Shown in pieces: positions 16,349-25,290 of a DNA stretch of 32,345 nt; within the stretch, counting starts at the first letter, position 1, and each line of letters starts with the position of its first letter. The notes beneath the pieces are model-generated. The model saw nothing but the letters and a program-made list of their open reading frames with translations. It was not told the DNA's origin and made no database searches. The DNA comes from Planctomycetales bacterium. GTDB taxonomy: Bacteria > Planctomycetota > Planctomycetia > Isosphaerales > Isosphaeraceae. Location: contig DAIDHE010000276.1 in NCBI GenBank assembly GCA_027459775.1, positions 1-32,345 on the forward strand. Reading direction: 5' to 3'. A program made the translations under genes and the position numbers.

Positions 16349-17785
16349 ATGGAACCTCATGGCGACTCGTTCGACGAAGCCGTCCCGACGGAATCGAACA
16401 TCGAAAATCGACAAACAAGAATCTTGCCATGGTTCCTCGTGGCGGCGCTGGGGTTTGGGGGGATGTGGTGGGCGTTTTCGGCGCGACCAAGGCTCGATCC
16501 TCGCGCGCCCTGGGGTTCGGGAATGCTGGTGATCGGACCCAAGGCCGACGCCAAGACGACTCTTCCCGGCGAATCGATCACGGTTCCCGTGCGGCTCTTG
16601 CCCGCGAGCGCGCGCGGCGAGACGATCCTCAAGGGACTCGCGCTCACGCAGGCCAAGCTGGCCCAGGCGATCGAGCCCCGGCTCAAGCCCAAGCTGCTCC
16701 TCTGGCCGATGGACGCCGGGCGCGTGGACGCGACCTGGCTGGAATCCGGCCGCCTGCCCGCGCCCGAAACCGACGAGATCCTCGCCGGGCCCGATACGCC
16801 CGACCTGCCAATCGTGGTCGACGACCGCGTGCTGTCCAGGGTCGGCGTGCTCAAGCGCGACCTGGGCCTCCTGGCCGACGCTTATCTCATCCCCAGAAAT
16901 GAGCACTCGCAAGCGCTTTTCCCCGATGGCGGACCCGCCGCCCGCCAGGCGACCTTGATCGCGATCCCCGCCGGACGACTGCACGACCAGGTCTTGCTCG
17001 AGGAGCTCAAGAAGGCGTTTCCCGGGCCCGATTCCACCCGCACGCCCACCGACGAGCGAATCTCGGATACCACCTACAGCCTCTATCTGCTCGGCCTGGC
17101 GGTGTTCTTACTGGGCGGAACGGGCACGCTGTTTGAGCTCTATCGCTGGGCCGCCCGGCGGGTCGGCTGGCGGTTGCTGGCCGACCCCTTGATCGAGATC
17201 GACCGCCGGCCGCGGCTCTTCTGGGGGGTTCATTGCGCGTATTTCGGGCTGATGATCCTGGGTACGATCGCGATTCGCGGGCTGCCCGAGATCCAGACGG
17301 TCATGGTCGGGGCCGTTCAGGGCGCCTTCGAACAGAAGGGCAATCCCCTGGCCGCGGCCGGCGAGGCCTATGCCAGCGGCAGCGTTCCCCGCGCGGCCGC
17401 GGTGACCTTCGTGGTCAATTTTTTCCTGGGCTCGCTCCTCATGCTCACGCTCCCCTCGCTCGTCTTGCCCGGCAGCGGCGTTCTGGTGGCCTTCTTCCGG
17501 GCCACGATCTGGGGCCTGATCCTGGCGCCGACGAGCGTGCTGATGGCGCGAGGGATGATCCCGCATTCGGGAACCCTGTTGCTCGAGGGCGAGGCTTACA
17601 TCCTCGCCGCCTTCTTCGGCCTCTTGGTCCCGATCCAGATCTTCCAGAAAAGTCTGGGCCGCGACCCGCTCCATCGTTACGGCGCGGCCGTCGTGCTCAA
17701 TCTCAGGGCCAACATCCTGGTGGCGCTGGTGCTGGGCGTCGCGGCGTGGTATGAAGCGTTCGAGGTGATCGCGCAGCTTCGCTAG
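16349..17785 (+). CDS. Multipass membrane protein, SpoIIM (stage II sporulation protein M)-like C-terminus
   Basis: The protein has about 478 residues. After a short polar N-terminus it has one transmembrane helix (ILPWFLVAALGFGGMWW). An extracytoplasmic region of about 230 residues follows, containing SGRLPAPETDEILAG and DRVLSRVGVLKRDLGLLADAYLIP; this resembles the periplasmic domain of MacB/FtsX-type proteins. Five or six further helices follow. The stretch FVVNFFLGSLLMLTLPSL ... PHSGTLLLEGEAYILAAFFG recalls the SpoIIM/DUF95 family (N-terminal NxxV, then PHGxxE). I see both similarities only by eye. GGGAGG lies just before ATG 16349; ATG 16337 is an alternative start. It is followed after 32 bp by the DUF5009 gene on the same strand, so they may be co-transcribed. 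Confidence 0.6.
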   Translation: MEPHGDSFDEAVPTESNIENRQTRILPWFLVAALGFGGMWWAFSARPRLDPRAPWGSGMLVIGPKADAKTTLPGESITVPVRLLPASARGETILKGLALTQAKLAQAIEPRLKPKLLLWPMDAGRVDATWLESGRLPAPETDEILAGPDTPDLPIVVDDRVLSRVGVLKRDLGLLADAYLIPRNEHSQALFPDGGPAARQATLIAIPAGRLHDQVLLEELKKAFPGPDSTRTPTDERISDTTYSLYLLGLAVFLLGGTGTLFELYRWAARRVGWRLLADPLIEIDRRPRLFWGVHCAYFGLMILGTIAIRGLPEIQTVMVGAVQGAFEQKGNPLAAAGEAYASGSVPRAAAVTFVVNFFLGSLLMLTLPSLVLPGSGVLVAFFRATIWGLILAPTSVLMARGMIPHSGTLLLEGEAYILAAFFGLLVPIQIFQKSLGRDPLHRYGAAVVLNLRANILVALVLGVAAWYEAFEVIAQLR

Positions 17786-17817
17786 CCCGAACGTCCCACC
17801 GCCTGGAACCGCAGCGC

Positions 17818-19044
17818 ATGAGCATGCCCCAAGAATCCAACCCGCACGCCGCGGCTTCGCCCGCCCCCGCGCAAACTCTCGCCGTCCGCCTGGCCTCGAT
17901 CGACGCCTATCGCGGGCTGGCCATGTTCCTCATGATGGGCGAAGTGCTGAGCTTCTGCGCCGTCTCGAGACGCCTGCCCGGCAATCCCATCTGGAAATTC
18001 TTGTGTGATCATCAGTCGCACGTGGAATGGGTCGGCTGCTCGCTCCACGACATGATCCAGCCGTCGTTCTCGTTCCTGGTCGGCGTGGCGCTGCCGTTCT
18101 CGCTCGCCGGCCGGCTGGCGCGGGGGAACTCGAAGACCCGGGTCGTCGCCCACGCCCTCTGGCGATCGCTGATCCTGGTGTTCCTGGGCGTATTCCTGCG
18201 GTCGCGGCATGGGCCGCAGACCCATTTCACCTTTGAAGACACGCTCTCGCAGATCGGGCTGGGCTATCCCTGGCTGTTCTTGCTGGCCCTGTGTTCGGTC
18301 CGCGTGCAACTGTCAGCGCTCGCGGTGGTCTTGATCGGCTACTGGGGCGCGTTCGCGCTCTATCCCGCCCCGGGGTCGGCCTTCGATTTCGCCGCCGTGG
18401 GCGTCGGGCCTGACTGGCCGCATCCCGCGGGCTTCGCCGCCCACTGGGACAAGAACAGCAACCTCGCCTGGGCGTTCGACGTCTGGTTCTTGAATCTATT
18501 CCCGCGTGAGAGCGTGTTCAAATATAATGGAGGTGGATATTCGACGCTGAGCTTCATTCCCACTCTGGGGACGATGATCATGGGCCTTCTGGCCGGCGGC
18601 GTGCTCAAGAGCCCGCGGCCGGCGTGGTCCAGGATCGGGCTGCTGGTGGTCGCGGGGGGGCTCGCGCTCGCGGCTGGCTGGGGGCTGGGCGCGCTGGGGA
18701 TTTGCCCGGTCGTCAAACGCATCTGGACCCCCTCATGGACGCTTTATAGCGGCGGAATCTGTCTGATCGCGCTCGCGGCCTTTTACCTGATCCTGGACCT
18801 GGCCGGCGTGCGGTTCTGGGCGTTCCCGCTGCGAGTGATCGGCATGAACTCGATCGCCGCCTATTGCATGGCCGGCCTGTTCGAGGGCTTCATCGGCCAG
18901 AATCTCACGATCCACCTGGGCAAGGCTCCGTTCCAGGCTCTGGGCGGCCCTTACGAGCCCCTCTTGCACGGCGCGGGCGTGTTGCTCGTGCTCTGGCTGA
19001 TCCTCTTCTGGATGTATCGAAACAAGATCTTCTTGCGCGTCTGA
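17818..19044 (+). CDS. DUF5009 / heparan-alpha-glucosaminide N-acetyltransferase-like membrane protein
   Basis: The 408-residue integral membrane protein begins its fold with RLASIDAYRGLAMFLMMGEVL, the R-x-x-SxDxxRG motif of the acyltransferase/HGSNAT (DUF5009) family. It has about ten hydrophobic helices, a conserved His in SLHDMIQPSFSFLVGVALPFS, and FIPTLGTMIMGLLAG followed by the MNSIAAYCMAGLFEGF region seen in these proteins. The human relative transfers acetyl groups from acetyl-CoA to terminal glucosamine across a membrane; bacterial members are thought to acetylate sugars at the cell surface. The secreted DUF4091 glycan-active protein starts 50 bp downstream on the same strand, so a shared carbohydrate role is plausible but inferred. 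Confidence 0.85.
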   Translation: MSMPQESNPHAAASPAPAQTLAVRLASIDAYRGLAMFLMMGEVLSFCAVSRRLPGNPIWKFLCDHQSHVEWVGCSLHDMIQPSFSFLVGVALPFSLAGRLARGNSKTRVVAHALWRSLILVFLGVFLRSRHGPQTHFTFEDTLSQIGLGYPWLFLLALCSVRVQLSALAVVLIGYWGAFALYPAPGSAFDFAAVGVGPDWPHPAGFAAHWDKNSNLAWAFDVWFLNLFPRESVFKYNGGGYSTLSFIPTLGTMIMGLLAGGVLKSPRPAWSRIGLLVVAGGLALAAGWGLGALGICPVVKRIWTPSWTLYSGGICLIALAAFYLILDLAGVRFWAFPLRVIGMNSIAAYCMAGLFEGFIGQNLTIHLGKAPFQALGGPYEPLLHGAGVLLVLWLILFWMYRNKIFLRV

Positions 19045-19094
19045 TGGGGGGCGGGTCGAGGCTCGCCAATGAAGAGGCAAGGGACACCGCAATA

Positions 19095-21959
19095 ATGCAC
19101 ACGCGATTATTCCTACCGTTCGTGCTTTTGTCGTTTCTGGTCCCGACGGCCCTGGCCCAGGGGGTGCGGCTCGACGTGACGCGCGACGCCTGGGTTTCGG
19201 GGGTGGGGCGCGAGGCCGACGGCAACAACGGCGCGGCCCCGCGGCTCAAGCTCAAGAGCATGCAAGAGATGACCCTGCTCGACGTCGATCCGCGCCCGCT
19301 TCTGGGTCGCGTGATCCGATCGGCGACCTTGCATTTGAAGACGTCGAGCCCCGAGCGGCTCTGGCGGGTGACGGTGAGCGGCGTGGGCGCTGAGTGGTTC
19401 GAGGGGCAGGGGAGCGGCTACGCGATCGAGCCCGGCGGCGCGACGTTTCGCAGCCGGCGGCATCCCGACCTGCCGTGGTCGCCGGGGGGCGGCGACCTCT
19501 GTGGCGTGGTCCTGGGCAACGGCGGGACGATCTGGCGGATGGCCGACGCGACGGCCCCCGACGCGGACGGCTGGCAGAGCGTGGCGGTCGACCCCAGGGT
19601 GCTCGCAGCCAGGGTCGCGGGGCTGTCGTACGGATTCCTGGCGTTCGACGACACGGGGACCGAATGGACCCGCGACGGCGAAAAGTACACCCGCCGCGGC
19701 TTCCCCAATCGGTTCGTCTACAGCCGCGAGCAAAACCGCGCGAGCGCCCCGTATTTCACGGTCGAGCCGGGCGCGACCGACCATACGCCCCCGGCCGCGC
19801 CGACGGATTTGCGGGCTCTCGCCGACGAGACGGCTCGATTGCCCGGCGGGGAAGCGATCGTTTCGTGGACGACCCCGGCCGATCGCGGCCCGGCGGGCGT
19901 TTTGGGCTTCATCGCCACCCTCGACGGCGAACCGATCCCTCGAGCCCTCATCCCGCTGGCGGGCGCTCGAGGCGAGCGGGTCGTGATGCACCTGCGCCAT
20001 CGGAAATCAACCCCTGGCAAGACCGTCGCGCTGGCCGTCCGCGCGGTCGACGCCGCCGGCAACATCGGCCCGGCGGCCACGACGAAATTCCCGCTGTCAG
20101 CGCGAACCCTGGCCAGACTCGCGCCTGCCCCTGAGACGTCCCCCGACGCCGTTTCTCGGGCCTGGCTCCGGCTGGGCGACCTCGAAATCGCCGTCGTCGA
20201 CGAGCTCGACAAGATCGACCCCCGCTCGGGCGCGATCATCCCCGCTCAAGCGCCTGACTATTTTCAAGCAAATCATCTGTATCGGGCCGGCCGGATCGCG
20301 CTTCACGCCGCCCGCGGCGAGTCCGTCGCCTTCCAGGTCGTCCTGCATGGACCACGCGGCCGCGCCGTCACCCCCCGATTGACCCTCAATCTGCCGGCCG
20401 GCAAGCCGATCGCCGTCGAGCTCGGCCGCTACGAAAACGTCCGCGCCGCCAGGGGGCCGCTCCCCGACCCCGTCGTGCCGTTGAATTCAACAATCACCCG
20501 CGCAATCGAGCCAACACGGGATTATTCCAGCCTGCACATCGAGCTCCACGTTCCCCACGGCCTGACGGCCGGAACATATCATGGTCAGCTCGCACTTTCA
20601 CATGCTGGCGCAAGCGCAATCGAGATTCCCGTCGAGCTCGAGGTCTGGGACTTCGACCTGCCCGACCAGCTCTCGTTCCTGCCCGAGATGAACTGTTACG
20701 ACCTGCCGGCGGACCATGAACGCGATTATTACCGGCTGGCGCACCGGCATCGGACGGTGCTCAATCGGGTTCCTTACTCGCAGAGCGGCAAGGTGGCCGA
20801 AGGATGCGCCCCGGCCTGGGATCCCGAGCGCCAGACCCTCGACTGGAAGGCCTGGGACCGGCGATTCGGGCCGTATTTCAGCGGCGCGGCCTTTGCCGGC
20901 CTGCCGCGCGAGGGGGTTCAGCTCGAGGTCTTTTATCTTCCCCTCTTCGAGGGCTGGCCGACCCCCATGGAAGGGAATTACAACGAAAACTACTGGGCCG
21001 ACAAGGCCTTTCCCCGATCTTACGAACTGGCCTTCACCGCCGCGGCCCGGGGCATGGCCGAGCACTTCCAGAACCAGGGCTGGAACCAGACGCTGTTCGA
21101 GGGCTTCTTGAACAACAAGAGCAATTTCAAGGAACGCGGCTGGTCGCGCGGCTCGTCGCCCTGGGTGCTCGACGAGCCCGCCGACTTCACCGATTACTGG
21201 GCGCTGCGGACCTTCGCCCGCTGGTTTCACGCGGGGGTCCGCGAGGCGGCCCTCAAACCCGATGGACCGCGGATGGTCTTCCGCGCCGACATCTCGCGAC
21301 CCCAGTGGCGCAGAGACGCCCTCGACGGCCTGCTCGACGTCATGGTCGTCTCGAGCGCCTTCCGCCAGTACCCCGAGCTGGTCCTCGACCGCAAACGCAC
21401 CCTGGGCGAAATCGTGTTCGAATACGGCTCGACGAGCGCCGTCGAGGGCTCGAACTACCAGCCCGTCGGCTGGTGCCTGGACGTCTTCTCCCGCGGGGCC
21501 GACGGCGTCATCCCCTGGCAGACCGTGGGCAACGACGAATCCTGGAAAAATGCCGACACGCTTTCATTGTTCTATCCCGCCAGGCCATCGGGCCGCGGCC
21601 GGGGCTCGACCGGGCCGATCCCGTCGATCCGCCTGAAAGCCTACCGCCGCGGCCAGCAAGACGTCGAATACCTCGCGCTCTGGGCGAGCCGAAAAGGCGA
21701 GCCGCGGTGGGCGCTCGAGGGGATCGTGCGGACCGCGCTCAAGAGCGCGGGCGCACGCGAGGCGACGGGGTTCGCCGGGGGCGAGGACGCCGGCAGGATC
21801 GACTACCAGGCGCTCGGGCCTCGCGACCTGCACGCGCTCCGGCTCGCGATCGGCCAGGCGCTCACGAAACTGCATCCGCCGCCCGTCAATCGGCTGGTCG
21901 ACTTTCGCACGCCTCCGCGCGATCCCGCCCGAGCCCGGCCCGCGCTCGTGGGCGAATAA
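19095..21959 (+). CDS. Secreted DUF4091 glycoside-hydrolase-like multidomain protein
   Basis: The 954-residue protein has a clear signal peptide (MHTRLFLPFVLLSFLVPTAL, cleavage near ALAQ). A region at about 25-200 looks like a DNRLRE/carbohydrate-binding beta sandwich (DAWVSGVGREADGNNG..., SATLHLK). An Fn3-like domain follows (APTDLRALADE...VSWTTPADRG), and then a long C-terminal half of the DUF4091 / GH123-like type: FLPEMNCYDLPADHERDYYR, LDEPADFTDY and the closing IRLKAYRRGQQDVEYLAL. GH123 enzymes cleave terminal N-acetylgalactosamine by a substrate-assisted mechanism; activity here is not proven. The start at 19095 is chosen for the signal peptide and AAGGGA 10 nt upstream. It is likely co-transcribed with the DUF5009 gene. 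Confidence 0.87.
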   Translation: MHTRLFLPFVLLSFLVPTALAQGVRLDVTRDAWVSGVGREADGNNGAAPRLKLKSMQEMTLLDVDPRPLLGRVIRSATLHLKTSSPERLWRVTVSGVGAEWFEGQGSGYAIEPGGATFRSRRHPDLPWSPGGGDLCGVVLGNGGTIWRMADATAPDADGWQSVAVDPRVLAARVAGLSYGFLAFDDTGTEWTRDGEKYTRRGFPNRFVYSREQNRASAPYFTVEPGATDHTPPAAPTDLRALADETARLPGGEAIVSWTTPADRGPAGVLGFIATLDGEPIPRALIPLAGARGERVVMHLRHRKSTPGKTVALAVRAVDAAGNIGPAATTKFPLSARTLARLAPAPETSPDAVSRAWLRLGDLEIAVVDELDKIDPRSGAIIPAQAPDYFQANHLYRAGRIALHAARGESVAFQVVLHGPRGRAVTPRLTLNLPAGKPIAVELGRYENVRAARGPLPDPVVPLNSTITRAIEPTRDYSSLHIELHVPHGLTAGTYHGQLALSHAGASAIEIPVELEVWDFDLPDQLSFLPEMNCYDLPADHERDYYRLAHRHRTVLNRVPYSQSGKVAEGCAPAWDPERQTLDWKAWDRRFGPYFSGAAFAGLPREGVQLEVFYLPLFEGWPTPMEGNYNENYWADKAFPRSYELAFTAAARGMAEHFQNQGWNQTLFEGFLNNKSNFKERGWSRGSSPWVLDEPADFTDYWALRTFARWFHAGVREAALKPDGPRMVFRADISRPQWRRDALDGLLDVMVVSSAFRQYPELVLDRKRTLGEIVFEYGSTSAVEGSNYQPVGWCLDVFSRGADGVIPWQTVGNDESWKNADTLSLFYPARPSGRGRGSTGPIPSIRLKAYRRGQQDVEYLALWASRKGEPRWALEGIVRTALKSAGAREATGFAGGEDAGRIDYQALGPRDLHALRLAIGQALTKLHPPPVNRLVDFRTPPRDPARARPALVGE

Positions 21960-22139
21960 GGACGCACTCGAGCGTTTTGGCGCCTGAGTCCCGCCCGCTC
22001 CACAAGACGCGGCCAACATGAAGAAAACATTATCAATTCCTATGCCGGGGATCGGCGCAGGGGAATCTACCATGCTTCTTTCCGCGCGGCGCTCATGGCG
22101 GGCGGCGCGATTCTTCTTGAACACCGAGGTCACCGGCGA

Positions 22140-22826
22140 ATGCGACGTCATACGATCACGCGATTATGTTTATCGGGCCTGGCGGCGGGATTGCTTTCGA
22201 GCGCGATCGGCTGTGCTGACGACGAGGGGGGCGCGGCCGCCGGCGGTCCCGGCGCGCCCGTCGGGGGCGGCCCCGCGATGGGCGGCCCTCCGGGCGCGGG
22301 CCCCGCGGGCAAGGGAGGGCGCAACGCGACGCTCGAGCGGATCATGAGCACGCTGGCCAAGGGGCCGAACTCGATGACCCCGGTCCTTGGCAAGGATCTC
22401 GCGGTCGACAAGCCCGACTGGGACGTGATTCAGGGCCTGACCAAGGAATATGCCCGGCTGGCCGGCCAGATGGGTGCTGAAACCCCGCCCCGCGGCACGC
22501 CCGAGTCGTGGGCCAAGCTCACCGGCGAATTCGCCGCTGCGGCCGAGACGATGAACAAGGCCGCCATCGCCAAGGATAAAGCCGCCGCCCTCGCCGCCCA
22601 CCAGAACATCAGCAACTCGTGCAAGGCCTGCCATCAAGAGCACCGCCCCATGGGCCGCGGCGGCCGCGGCGGCCCCGGCATGGGCGGACCACCCCCCGGC
22701 GGCCCCGGCATGGGCGGACCCCCGCCAGGCGGACCCGCCGCGGGCGGACCTGGCGCGGGCGGACCTGGCGCGGGCGGACCACCGCCGGGCGCTCCGCCAA
22801 AGTCGCCAGGCGCTCAGCCGAAATAG
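22140..22826 (+). CDS. Single-heme cytochrome c-like lipoprotein with Gly/Pro-rich tail
   Basis: The 228-residue protein starts with a lipoprotein-type signal (basic MRRHTITR, then LSGLAAGLLSSAIGC), with Cys25 as the probable lipidation site. A Gly/Pro spacer leads to a helical domain (about 62-168) that ends in SCKACHQEHR. The CxxCH (161-165) is the only heme-attachment motif and sits at the end of a four-helix-like region, as in class II cytochromes c (cytochrome c' type). The last 60 residues are repeats of GGPGMGGPPP and GAGGP. The start at 22140 is backed by GAGGT 10 nt upstream. An electron-transfer or gas-sensing role is inferred from the family. It converges on the SDR gene 41 bp away. 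Confidence 0.78.
   Translation: MRRHTITRLCLSGLAAGLLSSAIGCADDEGGAAAGGPGAPVGGGPAMGGPPGAGPAGKGGRNATLERIMSTLAKGPNSMTPVLGKDLAVDKPDWDVIQGLTKEYARLAGQMGAETPPRGTPESWAKLTGEFAAAAETMNKAAIAKDKAAALAAHQNISNSCKACHQEHRPMGRGGRGGPGMGGPPPGGPGMGGPPPGGPAAGGPGAGGPGAGGPPPGAPPKSPGAQPK
22671..22790 (+). repeat. In-frame Gly/Pro tandem repeats in the cytochrome-like gene
   Basis: Two 30-bp units (22671-22700 and 22701-22730), each starting GGCCCCGGCATGGGCGGACC, are followed from about 22739 by 15-bp units with the core GCGGGCGGACCTGGC. All keep the frame and lengthen the Gly/Pro tail. They are likely variable in copy number between strains. Confidence 0.75.
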
Positions 22827-22867
22827 GGCCGGCACCGGTTCCAGGGGCGGGTCTGATGGGCTCGCCC

Positions 22868-24301
22868 CTACCTGGCCTCCGCCGCCCGGGCGATGGCCCT
22901 GACCATTCCGTGAAAGATCAGCCTGTGCAGCGGGTAGAGCGCGTGCCAGTACAACCAGCCCCAGAACGGCGTCGGGCGAAAGTACGCCGTCTGGATGATC
23001 GTCGACTGCTCTTCGCCCAGAGGCTCGACGCGAAATTCGAGCCAGGCGTCGCCAGGGACTTTCATCTCGGCGTGGAGCAGCAGCCGCCGGCCGGCCTCGA
23101 CATCGCCAACCCGCCAAAAATCGATGGCGTCGCCAATCAGAACGTGTGCCGGGTCGCGCCGGCCGCGCCTGAGACCCACCCCGCCAATCGCACGATCCAG
23201 CCAACCACGGATGCGCCAAAGCCAATCGGCATAATACCAGCCGACATCGCCACCAATCCGCCGCACCCGGTCAAAAAGCACCCCCGCCGAGACGCTCGCG
23301 ACCGCGGTTTGAACGTCCTGGATCGGAAACAAGGCCGGGTCGAACGACTCCGCCCGCCGCCCGTCCACACTGGCATTGGTCCAGCGCGTGGCGACCTCGT
23401 GCTGCTTGGTCTCCTCGAGCGCCTGGCGGACGGCTTCGTCAAAGCCCAGGGGCTCGAGCGGAATCAGCCGCCGGACCTCGTCGTTTTCGCAGACCATCTC
23501 GGATTTCAGCCCCTCGATCAGCGGAAACGCGATCCCCGCCGGCACCGGCGTCATCATGTTGACCCAGTAGGCCGACAATCGCGGGGTCAACACCGGCGCG
23601 TCAATGATCAGCCGCCGCAACCCCAGAATACGCGCAAATCGGAGCATCATTTCTCGATAAGTGAGCACGTCGGGACCGCCCACGTCGAGGATCCGGCCGC
23701 GGGGCTCGAGCTCGAGGCACGCGGTCAGGTAGGCCAGCATGTCGCGGACGGCGATGGGCTGGCTTCGGGTCATGACCCAGCGCGGGCAGATCATGATCGG
23801 CAGCTTCTCGACGAGCGCCCGCATCATCTCGAACGATGCACTCCCCGCGCCGATGATCATGGCCGCGCGGAGCTCGATCACGGGGGTGGCGGCCGAGCGC
23901 AGAATGTCGCCCACCTCGTGACGCGACGCCAGATGGGTCGAGAGCGGGTCCGAACGCCGGCCCAGACCACCCAGGTAAATGATCCGCTCCAGCCCCGCCT
24001 GGGCGGCCGCCGCGGCGAAGGTCTTCGCCCCCAGTCGATCGCGCTCGGCGAACCCCCGCTCGCCGGCCGCCATCGAGTGCACCAGGTAATAGGCCGACCC
24101 ACACCCCTCGAGCGCCCGCCGCAGGGATTCGGCGTCGAGCACGTCGCCCGCGGCGATTTCGACCCGCTCGTCCCAGATCCGACCCCGCAGCTTTCGCGGA
24201 TCACGCGCCAAACAGCGGACCACCCGTCCCTGCTGAACCAGCAACGGCGCCAGCCGACCCCCGATGTAACCGCTCGCCCCCGTCACCAAGATCGGCTTCA
24301 T
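22868..24301 (-). CDS. SDR-family NAD(P)-binding oxidoreductase with DUF2867 domain
   Basis: The protein has about 477 residues. The Rossmann motif TGASGYIGGRL lies at residues 7-17, as in atypical/extended SDRs that act like NmrA or NAD-dependent epimerases. Further SDR features are AYYLVHSMAAGERGF, IIYLGGLG and ELRAAMIIGAGS. The C-terminal 150 residues, with GDAIDFWRVGDVEAGRRLLL and TAYFRPTPFWGWLYWHALYPLHRLIF, match the DUF2867 domain often fused to such SDRs. Substrate and reaction are unknown. ATG 24301 starts the Rossmann fold directly; the frame extends to 24406 but without protein-like sequence. It is divergent from the thioredoxin-fold gene. Confidence 0.88.
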   Translation of the reverse strand: MKPILVTGASGYIGGRLAPLLVQQGRVVRCLARDPRKLRGRIWDERVEIAAGDVLDAESLRRALEGCGSAYYLVHSMAAGERGFAERDRLGAKTFAAAAAQAGLERIIYLGGLGRRSDPLSTHLASRHEVGDILRSAATPVIELRAAMIIGAGSASFEMMRALVEKLPIMICPRWVMTRSQPIAVRDMLAYLTACLELEPRGRILDVGGPDVLTYREMMLRFARILGLRRLIIDAPVLTPRLSAYWVNMMTPVPAGIAFPLIEGLKSEMVCENDEVRRLIPLEPLGFDEAVRQALEETKQHEVATRWTNASVDGRRAESFDPALFPIQDVQTAVASVSAGVLFDRVRRIGGDVGWYYADWLWRIRGWLDRAIGGVGLRRGRRDPAHVLIGDAIDFWRVGDVEAGRRLLLHAEMKVPGDAWLEFRVEPLGEEQSTIIQTAYFRPTPFWGWLYWHALYPLHRLIFHGMVRAIARAAEAR

Positions 24302-24541
24302 GGCCCCTCGATCCCACGCCTGCCTGCCCGCCGCGGTCCGTCCGGCACGACCCGGCTGGGCCCACAAGTCCGAATCGCTCGCTCCGGCAGTTCCACGCAC
24401 CTTCATCTTAGCCGCCCGGCGGGAATCGACCAGCCCGCCGTCATCCCTTCCGCCTTTCGCCGGACCGGCCAGGTCGATTTAATAGGGGGATGATTCCGCG
24501 CGCGAGCTCGCGCAAGCCCACAACCTTGAGGCACCCCGTCC

Positions 24542-25120
24542 ATGGCGCTCAAACCTTCCACCATGCTCCCCCTGGGAACCCCCGCCCCGAGCTTCAAACT
24601 CCCCGACCCCGCCACCGGCCAGCTGATCTCGATCGACATGGCGCCCAACGCACTCGCCTATCTCGTGATGTTCATATGCAACCATTGCCCCTACGTGAAG
24701 CATGTCCGGGGCGAGATCGCCAGGCTCGCCCGCGATTACGACGACCGCGGAGTCGCCGTCTTTGGCGTGAGCGCCAACGATATCGTCACCCACCCCGACG
24801 ACCGTCCCGAGATGATGGCCCGCGAAAAGGCCGACGCCGGCTATGTGTTCCCCTATCTGTTCGACGAAACTCAAGAAACCGCCAAGGCCTATCGCGCGGC
24901 CTGCACCCCTGATTTTTACGTCTTCGACCGCAATCGCCTGCTCGCCTACCGCGGCCAGCTCGATTCCAGCCGGCCCGGCAATGGCGTGCCGGTCACCGGC
25001 CAGGACCTCCGCGCGGCCCTGGACGCCGTCCTCGAAGGCCGAGCCCCAGCCCTCGATCAACGACCCAGCATCGGCTGTAACATCAAGTGGAAGCCCGGCA
25101 ACGAGCCCGATTACGCCTGA
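24542..25120 (+). CDS. Thioredoxin-fold / peroxiredoxin-like (AhpC-TSA) family protein
   Basis: The 192-residue protein has the AhpC/TSA layout: APSFKLPDPATGQLISID, a beta strand ending in LVMFICNHCPYVKHVRGEIA with a CxxC pair (Cys46, Cys49), GVAVFGVSANDIVTHPDDRPEMM, and the cis-Pro region ACTPDFYVFD. This CNHCPYVKH subgroup is common in planctomycetes and proteobacteria. The CxxC suggests disulfide exchange or peroxide reduction in the cytoplasm, as no signal peptide is visible. ATG 24542 is preceded by GAGG at about 10 nt. A TTTAAT hexamer at 24478-24483 could be its -10. It converges on the replication-module helicase gene, with repeat structures between them. Confidence 0.88.
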   Translation: MALKPSTMLPLGTPAPSFKLPDPATGQLISIDMAPNALAYLVMFICNHCPYVKHVRGEIARLARDYDDRGVAVFGVSANDIVTHPDDRPEMMAREKADAGYVFPYLFDETQETAKAYRAACTPDFYVFDRNRLLAYRGQLDSSRPGNGVPVTGQDLRAALDAVLEGRAPALDQRPSIGCNIKWKPGNEPDYA

Positions 25121-25154
25121 ACCCGCTTCCAGGCCGATCTCCGCGCGGATGCCG

Positions 25155-25288
25155 TGCCTGTTTGCTTGCCCTGATTCACTCGCTGCCGCGTCGGGGTCGG
25201 CTCTCGAAGCACGACGAGCGCGAAATACGAGCCCGAAGCGCCAGCGAGTGATTGTTTGAAACACATATCGACGAAGTATGCCTGTTTG
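25155..25288. repeat. 10-bp direct repeats flanking a palindromic intergenic element
   Basis: TGCCTGTTTG occurs at 25155-25164 and again at 25279-25288, enclosing 114 bp that carry the TCACTCGCTG palindrome. The second copy ends 3 bp from the stop codon of the helicase gene. The arrangement looks like a short inserted element with a target duplication, or an attachment-type duplication at the edge of the replication module. Neither has been tested. Confidence 0.45.
25176..25251. repeat. Palindromic intergenic repeat (TCACTCGCTG / CAGCGAGTGA)
   Basis: The arms at 25176-25185 and 25242-25251 are perfect 10-bp complements, with a 56-bp spacer containing TACGAGCCCGAAGCG. CACTCGCTGGCGCTTCGGGCTC-like sequence is, from memory, a widespread intergenic repeat of planctomycete genomes. 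As transcribed structure it could end the converging thioredoxin-like and helicase transcripts. Confidence 0.6.
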
Positions 25289-25290
25289 TG

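Noticed and set aside
22018-22347. Possible small gene starting ATGAAGAAAACATT before the cytochrome-like gene
   Set aside because: It runs into the lipoprotein gene in another frame, and the product beyond the first residues is Arg-rich and not protein-like. The lipoprotein frame has a signal peptide and CxxCH.
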